Shown: positions 1-6,244 of the stretch, in pieces | Layout of the letters: every line of letters starts with the position of its first letter | Numbering within the stretch: the stretch's first letter is position 1 | Source of the DNA: DUOX01 sp050944015 | GTDB lineage: Bacteria; Bacillota; Clostridia; Oscillospirales; Oscillospiraceae | Reading direction: 5' to 3' | Length of the DNA stretch: 11,274 bases | Assembly: GCA_050944015.1 (NCBI GenBank) | Contig: JBMNQG010000057.1 | Location: 1 to 11,274, forward strand | The notes under the pieces: model-generated | What the model was told of the DNA's origin: nothing | The model's input: only the letters and a program-made list of their open reading frames with translations | Databases searched by the model: none | Position numbers and translations under genes: made by a program

Positions 1-362
1 CCGTCGATTTTATGGCGGTATCCTCCTACGGCAACAGGTCCGTTACTTCCGGCGCCGTTGAGATAACAAAGGACCTCAGTCAGGATATAGAGAACAGGCA
101 TATCATTGTAGTTGAGGATATACTTGACAGTGGCCTTACGCTTAATTATCTGGTAAACTATCTGCGGGTAAGAAAACCCGCCTCCATAACTCTTGTTACG
201 CTGCTGGATAAGCCTGCCCGCCGCCGTGTCCCCATAAAGGTGGACTATTCGGGCTTTGAGATACCCGGCGCTTTTGTGGTCGGTTACGGCCTCGACTACG
301 CGGAAAGGTATAGGAATCTGCCGTTTATTGGCATACTTAAACCTGAAATCTATAGCGACTAA
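1..362 (+). CDS. hpt: Hypoxanthine(-guanine) phosphoribosyltransferase, 3' part
   Basis: This enzyme joins hypoxanthine or guanine to PRPP to make IMP or GMP in cytosolic purine salvage. The gene is cut by the left edge: the frame is already open at base 3 (V-D-F before the first in-window Met at 12), so the ATG at 12 is internal. About 119 residues remain of a family that is usually near 180. The PRPP-binding signature is visible as VVEDILDSGLTL, where the adjacent acidic residues E-D bind ribose and metal and the DSGLT loop binds phosphate. The VDFMAVSSYG segment before it and the C-terminal YRNLPFIGILKPEIY are typical of bacterial Hpt. It is followed after 65 bp by ftsH, the usual hpt-ftsH order in Firmicutes. 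Family assignment is secure; base preference cannot be read. Confidence 0.95.
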   Translation, partial: VDFMAVSSYGNRSVTSGAVEITKDLSQDIENRHIIVVEDILDSGLTLNYLVNYLRVRKPASITLVTLLDKPARRRVPIKVDYSGFEIPGAFVVGYGLDYAERYRNLPFIGILKPEIYSD

Positions 363-368
363 ACCAGG

Positions 369-397
369 TTGCATTTATTGCAGCCATTGCACATAAT
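369..397 (+). promoter_or_regulatory. Candidate sigma-A promoter before ftsH
   Basis: TTGCAT at 369-374 and CATAAT at 392-397 are separated by 17 bp, in the 65-bp gap between hpt and ftsH. Each hexamer matches the consensus at five of six positions or nearly so. There is no terminator in the gap, so ftsH may also be read through from hpt. Inferred from sequence match only. Confidence 0.4.
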
Positions 398-427
398 ATG
401 GTTGTCCCAAAATTAAGGATGTGATTT

Positions 428-2401
428 TTGTTGAAGCATAACAGAAACAGGGCTCGGGACGTAGGCTTCTACGCCCTGATACTTGTGATATTACTTGCGA
501 CTGTCTTTTCCCTGACCTCTCAGAATGAGCCGGCGACTCTGCTTTATTCCGACGTTGTCGAGCTCTTCAAGCAGGAAAAGGTGGAATCCTTCAGGACGGA
601 GGGTAACACGCTTATCCTGAATCTGAGAGAGTCTTGGAACGACAGTAAAACCGTTACCTACGAAATGTACAACTTTAATGTCTTTTATAACGATTTGAAC
701 GAACTTATAATGGACCAGAATGAACGCGGCATTATAAAAGAGTACGATTACGATGAAGGCTTTATAATGCCCGTTTGGGTATCATTTTTGCCGTACCTGG
801 GCGTAATCATCATTTTCGGAGTGCTTTGGTATGTAATGATGAACAAGGCCACGGGGGCAGGCGGCGCTGCCGGAGCCATGAAGTTCGGCAAGGCCCGCAC
901 CAGGCTGGGCAGCGACGAGAAAAAGAAGTTTACGTTTGCCGATGTGGCGGGAGCCGAGGAGGAGAAGGCGGAGCTTCAGGAGATTGTGGACTACCTGAAG
1001 AACCCCTCGGCCTATACCGCTATGGGAGCCCGTATCCCTAAGGGCGTGCTGCTTGTGGGACCTCCGGGCACAGGTAAGACCCTCATTGCCAAGGCAGTGG
1101 CCGGCGAGGCCGGCGTTCAATTTTTGTCCATATCCGGCTCCGACTTTGTGGAGCTGTATGTCGGCGTGGGCGCTGCCCGTGTACGCGACCTCTTTGAGCA
1201 GGCGAAGAAGGTGGCACCCGCCATTATATTTATAGACGAGATAGACGCGGTTGGACGCCAGAGAGGCGCTGGCCTGGGCGGCGGGCACGACGAGCGGGAG
1301 CAGACCCTCAACCAGCTGCTGGTTGAGATGGACGGCTTCGGCACCAACGAGGGCGTTATTGTCATTGCCGCCACCAACCGTAAGGATATACTGGACAATG
1401 CTCTCCTGCGGCCCGGGCGTTTCGACAGGCAGGTTTATGTTGGCCTGCCCGACATCAAGGGCAGGGAGGCCATATTGAAGGTTCACGCCCGTGGAAAGCC
1501 TTTGGGGGACGACGTGGACCTCAACAGCATTGCTAGGGGCACGCCCGGCTTTACCGGCGCGGATTTGGAAAACCTGCTGAACGAGGCGGCCCTTCTGGCC
1601 GTACGCCGCAAGAAGCGCTTTATAACCATGGCCGAAATCGAAGAGGCCACCCTGAAGGTCATGGCCGGTCCCGAAAAGAAGAGCCGCGTCATTACCGAAA
1701 AGGAACGCAGGCTCACCGCATACCACGAGGCTGGCCACGCGGTTGTCTCCAGATACCTTGATCATGTGGACCCTGTACACCACATCACCATCATACCCAG
1801 AGGCCCCGCCGGCGGCATGACAATCTTCAGGCCCCAGGAGGACAAGAATTTCATTTCCCGCAAGGAGATGTTCGAGAGAATTGTATCCTCCCTGGGCGGC
1901 CGCATAGCGGAAAAGCTGATGCTGGACGACATTTCCACCGGCGCCGCCGGGGATATCCAGCAGGCTACGTCCCTGGCCCGTTCCATGGTTACAAAATACG
2001 GCATGAGCGACAGGCTTGGACCCATCTCCTTTGATTCCTCGGAGCACAGCATTTTTATTGGCAGGGACTTTTCCCAGATGAAGAGCTATTCCGAGGAAAC
2101 CGCCGCCCTCATAGACGATGAAGTTAAGCGCATATTTGACGAGGCCAGCCGTGTCTGCGAAGAAATACTGACCGAACATAGGGACAAACTTATCGCCGTG
2201 GCCGAGTATCTGCTTGAAAACGAGACCATGGACGGCGATGTGTTCGAATACTTCTGCGAGCACGGGGTATTTCCCGAAAAGGGCGGCAAGCCCGCTGAGG
2301 AGCTGAAAGCCGCTCCCGAGACGCTGCCGGAGAGCACAATCATTGAATCTGATTCTAGCTTTGAAGCCGGTCAGGAAGCCGACGAAAAAAGCGGGGAATA
2401 A
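428..2401 (+). CDS. ftsH: ATP-dependent zinc metalloprotease FtsH
   Basis: FtsH is a hexameric membrane AAA+ protease that pulls unfolded or regulatory proteins through its pore and degrades them in the cytosol. In the 657 residues I see a first membrane helix (about 14-31), an extracytoplasmic domain, a second helix (about 116-138) and a Gly/Ala linker. The ATPase follows: Walker A GPPGTGKT at 211-218, Walker B IIFIDE at 266-271, arginine-finger region RPGRF near 328-332. The peptidase has zinc ligands HEAGH at 433-437 and a third ligand Asp near 509 (GAAGD). The pore loop reads Y-V-G at 244-246, where Phe is more common. The tail after about 600 is acidic and variable, as usual. The start is TTG at 428, seven bases after AAGGAT; a second TTG at 431 is the alternative. 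It follows hpt as in most Firmicutes. Confidence 0.97.
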   Translation: MLKHNRNRARDVGFYALILVILLATVFSLTSQNEPATLLYSDVVELFKQEKVESFRTEGNTLILNLRESWNDSKTVTYEMYNFNVFYNDLNELIMDQNERGIIKEYDYDEGFIMPVWVSFLPYLGVIIIFGVLWYVMMNKATGAGGAAGAMKFGKARTRLGSDEKKKFTFADVAGAEEEKAELQEIVDYLKNPSAYTAMGARIPKGVLLVGPPGTGKTLIAKAVAGEAGVQFLSISGSDFVELYVGVGAARVRDLFEQAKKVAPAIIFIDEIDAVGRQRGAGLGGGHDEREQTLNQLLVEMDGFGTNEGVIVIAATNRKDILDNALLRPGRFDRQVYVGLPDIKGREAILKVHARGKPLGDDVDLNSIARGTPGFTGADLENLLNEAALLAVRRKKRFITMAEIEEATLKVMAGPEKKSRVITEKERRLTAYHEAGHAVVSRYLDHVDPVHHITIIPRGPAGGMTIFRPQEDKNFISRKEMFERIVSSLGGRIAEKLMLDDISTGAAGDIQQATSLARSMVTKYGMSDRLGPISFDSSEHSIFIGRDFSQMKSYSEETAALIDDEVKRIFDEASRVCEEILTEHRDKLIAVAEYLLENETMDGDVFEYFCEHGVFPEKGGKPAEELKAAPETLPESTIIESDSSFEAGQEADEKSGE

Positions 2402-2414
2402 AATATATTTTAAA

Positions 2415-2453
2415 AAGAGCGTAAGGAGTTCAGCTAATGGACTCCTTACTCTT
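2415..2453. terminator. Hairpin downstream of ftsH, possible terminator
   Basis: Perfect 9-bp arms, GTAAGGAGT at 2421-2429 and ACTCCTTAC at 2441-2449, enclose an 11-nt loop. Four more pairs (2415-2418 with 2450-2453) can form past a 2-nt bulge. On the plus strand no T-run follows, so it is a weak terminator for ftsH there. On the minus strand the stem runs into T's (A-run at 2412-2416), a better terminator shape, although no minus-strand gene is seen to the right. It may act mainly as a 3' stabilising hairpin for ftsH. Confidence 0.4.
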
Positions 2454-2532
2454 GCGAAAGGAATAATTGCATTTACATTGAGACTTGGAATAGACCTAAA
2501 CGCACCTAAGAGGGGTGGTTCAAAGTTCGCGG

Positions 2533-2564
2533 TTGACAGCCAAACAACGCCTGCCAGTTATACT
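2533..2564 (+). promoter_or_regulatory. Candidate promoter of the HEPN gene
   Basis: A perfect TTGACA at 2533-2538 is followed by TATACT at 2559-2564. The 20-bp spacer is longer than the preferred 17, so activity is uncertain. It lies about 100 bp before the HEPN gene in otherwise gene-free sequence (2402-2664), and no better promoter is visible there. Confidence 0.35.
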
Positions 2565-2664
2565 ATTGCATAGAAATAGAAGCGTATTATTGAGCTATAA
2601 AGCAATCCTAACATATCAAATATTAATGGAATGACAGCAATATTATTGATAGGATGGATGTAAG

Positions 2665-3975
2665 GTGAATGATATTAAAGAGTTAATTGGCAAAGTTGGA
2701 AGTTTTGAAATTCTGACTGAGAGCACATCCATTAGTTTTGACGGAACAATTATAGATAATGGAAAGAATATAGTAGTTTATGGCAGAATCGATGTTGAGA
2801 AGGCGCGTTCTTTAGATTATTGGAAGAAGTATAGAATCATTGGAGATGTAAATTCTGTTGAGATTACTTTGATTGATGCTTCAATATTATGTTCTCAGAG
2901 AATAGATGATAGATTATCAGCTACATTGAAAGCCGAACCTCCAGAAATAATTATTGGTAGGAAAATTATAGATGATGGTTCCATCAGAATTGCTTCTATG
3001 GAATTACCGGAAATAACATGGTTTTTCTCTGAACCAGCCTTTGAAGAAGTAATTGATTTCAATAAAGAATCGCCTGTATTGTTGAAATACTGTTTTCCTG
3101 ATGATATAACAGTAAATGACGAATTGGGAACACTTGTGATTTCACGCTGTTTGAAGTATTCCCCCATGAAGGCAAAAGTCGAATATACATCTGTACCAGT
3201 ATTGATGTATAAGTTCAATGAACCGGTATCAATAAATACTGCTCGTAAGCAAATGGCAAAGGCTAGGAATTTGTTTCTCTTTTTCGCAGATGGATATTTG
3301 CCATTGAATGATATTGATTTCGAGGACGAAGAAGAAACAGGCGAGAATTATTCACCCTTCTGCCGTTTCAAGTTAATTTTTAATTTTGCAGAAGAGTGCA
3401 AGGTGATTGATGAACCATTTTTTGTTACAACCAGTTTGGTTAGGACGGACATGCAGTCAATATGGGATAAGTGGGGCGAACTTTATTCACACAGGTTTAT
3501 TTCCGCGATTTATTACGAGGTTATTCGCAATCGTGCGACATGGATAAACATGTTTTTAAACTTTACACAGGCAATAGAATTATTTGAAAATACATATCGT
3601 TCTGATTATTTAAAGAAAAACAAAAATGGAGATCCTTACTTTGAGGAATGCATCCGTGATGCTTTAACTCAGTTAAATGCCGAATTATCACTATCTTATG
3701 ATCAAATTAAGAATGTAGTAACCAAGATTAAAAATGCACGGCACTTTTTTACCCACTATAGCGGAAGACGTACTGAGCCCACTTACCATGAAGTGTTTGC
3801 GATGTGCCGTGTTTTACATCTAACTTTTTTGGGGTTAATATATAAGCAACTGGGAATACCCGATAAGGCTATTACTGAAGCAAAAGAACGTAGGGGGTAT
3901 TCTGTTTTTGATAAAGATATATCGATTATTTTGCGACAGCCAGTAGACAATGTAGATTATATGGCTTTTTTTTAA
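2665..3975 (+). CDS. ApeA-like HEPN-domain protein, probable anti-phage defence
   Basis: This 436-residue protein resembles the ApeA family, single-protein anti-phage systems thought to act by RNA cleavage and abortive infection. The N-terminal part (about 1-180) is beta-rich and has the pattern I associate with the ApeA N-terminal domain: a GTI...YGRI stretch, then RIIGDVNSVEITLIDA near 57-72, then SMELPEITWFF near 111-121. The C-terminal part (about 265-395) is helical and carries the HEPN catalytic signature R-x4-H, R359-HFFT-H364, in the context KIKNARHFFTHYSG. No membrane segment or signal peptide is seen. The start is GTG at 2665 with AGGATGG at 2651-2657 (7 bases away). The gene is far more AT-rich than its neighbours and sits alone between two housekeeping genes, with its own terminator, which suggests horizontal acquisition. 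HEPN and the R-x4-H motif are seen directly; the ApeA link is recall of family patterns; the defence role and RNase activity are inferred. Confidence 0.8.
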   Translation: MNDIKELIGKVGSFEILTESTSISFDGTIIDNGKNIVVYGRIDVEKARSLDYWKKYRIIGDVNSVEITLIDASILCSQRIDDRLSATLKAEPPEIIIGRKIIDDGSIRIASMELPEITWFFSEPAFEEVIDFNKESPVLLKYCFPDDITVNDELGTLVISRCLKYSPMKAKVEYTSVPVLMYKFNEPVSINTARKQMAKARNLFLFFADGYLPLNDIDFEDEEETGENYSPFCRFKLIFNFAEECKVIDEPFFVTTSLVRTDMQSIWDKWGELYSHRFISAIYYEVIRNRATWINMFLNFTQAIELFENTYRSDYLKKNKNGDPYFEECIRDALTQLNAELSLSYDQIKNVVTKIKNARHFFTHYSGRRTEPTYHEVFAMCRVLHLTFLGLIYKQLGIPDKAITEAKERRGYSVFDKDISIILRQPVDNVDYMAFF

Positions 3976-3999
3976 TGGCGAATAAAAATAAACGAAAGG

Positions 4000-4028
4000 C
4001 AAAAAGCCTTGGTTATTCAGGCTTTTTG
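4000..4028 (+). terminator. Intrinsic terminator of the HEPN gene
   Basis: CAAAAAGCC at 4000-4008 pairs perfectly with GGCTTTTTG at 4020-4028 around an 11-nt loop, and the 3' arm supplies the T5 tract. It lies 24 bp after the HEPN stop and only 17 bp before the ychF start, so it should separate the two transcripts. A smaller GGC/GCC hairpin (3998-4008) competes. Confidence 0.75.
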
Positions 4029-4045
4029 AAAAGGTACAAAACAAT

Positions 4046-5140
4046 ATGAAACTTGGCATAGTTGGGCTTCCGAATGTCGGGAAGAGCACCCTTTTCAACG
4101 CCATTACGAACGCCGGCGCGGAGTCGGCCAACTATCCGTTCTGCACCATAGAGCCCAACGTGGGCGTGGTGAATGTACCGGATGAACGGCTTGACTTTTT
4201 GGCTCAGCTTTACTCGCCCAAGAAGTACACACCGGCCGTTATTGAATTTGTTGACATAGCGGGACTGGTGCGGGGCGCCTCCAAAGGCGAGGGTCTGGGC
4301 AACAAATTTCTATCCAACATACGCATGACGGACGCCATCATACACGTGGTGCGCTGTTTTGACGATGAGAACATAATACACGTGGAGGGGAAAACAGATC
4401 CCCTCCGGGATATTGAGACCGTAAACCTGGAGCTTGTTATCGCCGATATGGAGATGGTGGCCCGCCGCATAGAAAGGGCTAAAAAGGCCGGAAAAGGGGA
4501 CAAGAAGTTCCTGCATGAGGCGGAGGTGCTGGAAAGACTCCTTGAGCATTTGGACGCAGGGCAGCCCGCCAGAAGTTTTAAATGTGACGAGGAGGAAAGG
4601 AAGATTATAGCTGCCTCCGACCTTTTGACTTTAAAGCCCGTGATTTACGCCGCCAACGTAGACGACGAAAGTTTCGCGTCCGGCCTTGAAAACAACCAAT
4701 ATTATATGGACGTGGCGGAACTGGCGGAACGGGAGGCCGCCCAGGTGCTGCCTATCTGCGCCAAGCTGGAGCAGGAGATAGGCGAGCTGCCTCCCGAAGA
4801 AAAGGCGGTGTTCCTGGAGGAAATGGGAATACCGGAATCCGGCCTCAACCGGCTCATAAAGTGCTCCTACAGCCTTCTGGGGCTTATCTCCTTCCTCACC
4901 GCCGGCCCGGAAGAAGTGAGGGCCTGGACAATAAAGAAGGGCACCAGAGCTCCCCAGGCGGCGGGAAAAATACATTCCGACATGGAAAGAGGCTTCATAC
5001 GGGCAGAAATAGTCGCCTTTGATGACCTTAAGGCCTGCGGAAGCATGGCGGCCGCCCGGGAAAAAGGGCTGGTCCGCTCCGAGGGCAAAGATTACGTAAT
5101 GCAGGACGGGGACGTGACCCTGTTCAGATTCAACGTGTAG
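4046..5140 (+). CDS. ychF: Obg-like ATPase YchF/OLA1 (redox-regulated ATPase)
   Basis: YchF is a universally conserved cytosolic P-loop protein of the Obg subfamily that binds ATP rather than GTP, associates with ribosomes and is linked to stress responses. The 364 residues match the family length. Motifs: P-loop GLPNVGKS at 7-14, switch I region around NYPFCTIEPN (29-38), DIAG at 70-73, and the altered G4 motif NVDD at 204-207 in place of the GTPase NKxD, which explains the ATP preference. A helical hairpin insertion spans about 133-172, and the C-terminal TGS domain runs from about 281 to 363 (FLTAGPEEVRAWTI ... GFIRAEIV). The ATG at 4046 has only a weak upstream AAAAGG, 11 bases away. The gene stands just behind the HEPN gene terminator; no good promoter is visible in between, so its promoter may lie inside the HEPN gene end (TTGCGA 3931, GATTAT 3955 is a weak candidate). 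Confidence 0.96.
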   Translation: MKLGIVGLPNVGKSTLFNAITNAGAESANYPFCTIEPNVGVVNVPDERLDFLAQLYSPKKYTPAVIEFVDIAGLVRGASKGEGLGNKFLSNIRMTDAIIHVVRCFDDENIIHVEGKTDPLRDIETVNLELVIADMEMVARRIERAKKAGKGDKKFLHEAEVLERLLEHLDAGQPARSFKCDEEERKIIAASDLLTLKPVIYAANVDDESFASGLENNQYYMDVAELAEREAAQVLPICAKLEQEIGELPPEEKAVFLEEMGIPESGLNRLIKCSYSLLGLISFLTAGPEEVRAWTIKKGTRAPQAAGKIHSDMERGFIRAEIVAFDDLKACGSMAAAREKGLVRSEGKDYVMQDGDVTLFRFNV

Positions 5141-5187
5141 GCTGCCGAAACCGCATACGGCGCAATTGACAATAAAGGAGACAGGAT

Positions 5188-5877
5188 ATGAAGCGCATTG
5201 ACCTGCTGGACGCCTGGCGTTCCCTGGCCATATTATGCATGCTGGTTTATCACTTCCTGTATGACCTTACGGTTTTCGGCTTCATGGAGACGGAGAAGTT
5301 TGAATCACCGGGGCTGGACGCCCTGCAGCTTTTCATATGCTGCAGCTTCATACTCGTCTCGGGCATATCCTCCCGTTTTTCCAGGAACAATGTGGGCCGG
5401 GGACTTATTGTTCTTTGCGCCGGACTGCTGGTTATGCTGGGGGCATATGTGGCGGGAGAACCCATACTCTTCGGGATACTGCAGTTTTTGGGCGTGGCCA
5501 CGATTATCTATGGCCTTGCAGGAAAATACATCGAGAGGCTGAACAGGAACATTGCAGCCCCCCTGTTTTTGGTTCTGTTTGCCGTCACCTGGGTGTGGAC
5601 GGAAAATACGCTGGTCGAAGCCACCTGGCTTTGGCCTTTGGGATTTATACATAGGGATTTCTACTCCGCCGACTACTTTCCCCTGATGCCCTGGTTTTTC
5701 CTGTTTCTTTTCGGGACCTGGGTTGGGGGAATAATTAAGGAGCTAAAGGAAGCAAGTTGGCTGCATACCCCCCTGCACCCGGCCCTCACCTGGCCGGGGC
5801 GGCACAGCCTTTTAATCTACCTGCTGCACCAGCCGGTGCTGTATGGGATATGCTGGGCGGCCTCCGAGCTGTTATGA
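5188..5877 (+). CDS. DUF1624 / HGSNAT-like membrane acyltransferase
   Basis: This 229-residue integral membrane protein resembles the DUF1624 (heparan-alpha-glucosaminide N-acetyltransferase catalytic-like) family. Members are thought to move acyl groups across the membrane onto sugars; the bacterial substrate is unknown. About seven hydrophobic helices are visible: 11-30, 45-62, 71-90, 92-111, 121-138, 162-182 and 206-226. The N-terminal RIDLLDAWRSLAI...YHFLYDL pattern, with His22 in the first helix, and the C-terminal GRHSLLIYLLHQPVL are typical of this family and of related acyltransferases. The start is ATG at 5188 with AAAGGAG at 5174-5180, seven bases away. It lies 47 bp after ychF without a terminator, so co-transcription with ychF is likely. 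The family call is from pattern recall; enzyme activity is inferred. Confidence 0.8.
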   Translation: MKRIDLLDAWRSLAILCMLVYHFLYDLTVFGFMETEKFESPGLDALQLFICCSFILVSGISSRFSRNNVGRGLIVLCAGLLVMLGAYVAGEPILFGILQFLGVATIIYGLAGKYIERLNRNIAAPLFLVLFAVTWVWTENTLVEATWLWPLGFIHRDFYSADYFPLMPWFFLFLFGTWVGGIIKELKEASWLHTPLHPALTWPGRHSLLIYLLHQPVLYGICWAASELL

Positions 5878-5909
5878 TTTGAGCCCCATGCCGATGCGGT
5901 ATAATAGCC

Positions 5910-5938
5910 TTGACAGGCGGGCACAATGGTGTTAATAT
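5910..5938 (+). promoter_or_regulatory. Sigma-A promoter of thrS
   Basis: A perfect TTGACA at 5910-5915 and TAATAT at 5933-5938 are spaced by exactly 17 bp, which places the start of transcription near 5945, about 30 bp before T-box Stem I. A TATAAT at 5900-5905 just upstream lacks a good -35 at the proper distance and is less likely. Confidence 0.75.
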
Positions 5939-5969
5939 TGCTTCATCTAAATATTAGCAGCGATACAGG

Positions 5970-6194
5970 CTATGACGGGGATTGTGCGCCCTGCGCAGTA
6001 CAGAGAGGCCGGGCCATGGCTGAAAGCCCGCCCGTAACGCGCTAGGCCCACTGACCACCCCTGAGCCGGCAGGCCGAAATCAAGTAAGTCTGCCCGTCTG
6101 GCGCCCGTTAAAGCGCCATAAAGCGGCAATCTATGATTGCAAGCAGGGTGGAACCGTGTAAATAATGCACCCCTGACGTTGGTCAGGGGTTTTT
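5970..6194 (+). promoter_or_regulatory. T-box riboswitch, threonine-specific (ACC specifier)
   Basis: A tRNA-sensing leader that lets thrS be transcribed when tRNA-Thr is uncharged. Stem I is built from GGGG 5977-5980 with CCCC 6058-6061, GTG 5984-5986 with CAC 6049-6051, CCT 5990-5992 with AGG 6044-6046, and GCGC 5993-5996 with GCGC 6039-6042. The conserved AGAG-type element is near 6002-6006 and the apical stem is CGGGC/GCCCG (6010-6014, 6026-6030). The specifier loop contains ACC at 6054-6056, a threonine codon, followed by a purine as usual. Stem III is GCAATC/GATTGC (6126-6140). The T-box AGGGTGGAACCGTG lies at 6145-6158. The antiterminator pairs CAGGG 6144-6148 with CCCTG 6171-6175 and GTG 6156-6158 with CAC 6168-6170, leaving the bulge TGGAACC; the A in TGGA predicts a U discriminator on the tRNA. 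It excludes the terminator at 6169-6190. Confidence 0.95.
6169..6194 (+). terminator. T-box leader terminator
   Basis: ACCCCTGAC (6169-6177) and GTCAGGGGT (6182-6190) form a perfect 9-bp stem with a GTTG tetraloop, followed by T's to 6194. Its 5' arm is the same segment that the antiterminator needs (6168-6175), giving the on/off switch for thrS. Confidence 0.93.
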
Positions 6195-6244
6195 GTTTTA
6201 TAAAGAGCTTTTTACAGACAGGCATATTACAGGGAGGAAGCAAA

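Noticed and set aside
782..2263. Very long open frame antisense to ftsH (493 codons, minus strand)
   Set aside because: It mirrors the GC-rich codon pattern of ftsH, has no recognisable domain or ribosome binding site, and ftsH itself is certain.
2343..2573. Open frame overlapping the ftsH end and continuing into the AT-rich gap
   Set aside because: Its start is inside ftsH without a ribosome binding site, it crosses a hairpin, and the product shows no family features.
6137..6244. N-terminal extension of thrS from an upstream ATG at 6137
   Set aside because: It lies across T-box stem III, the T-box sequence and the leader terminator, has no ribosome binding site, and does not resemble a TGS domain.
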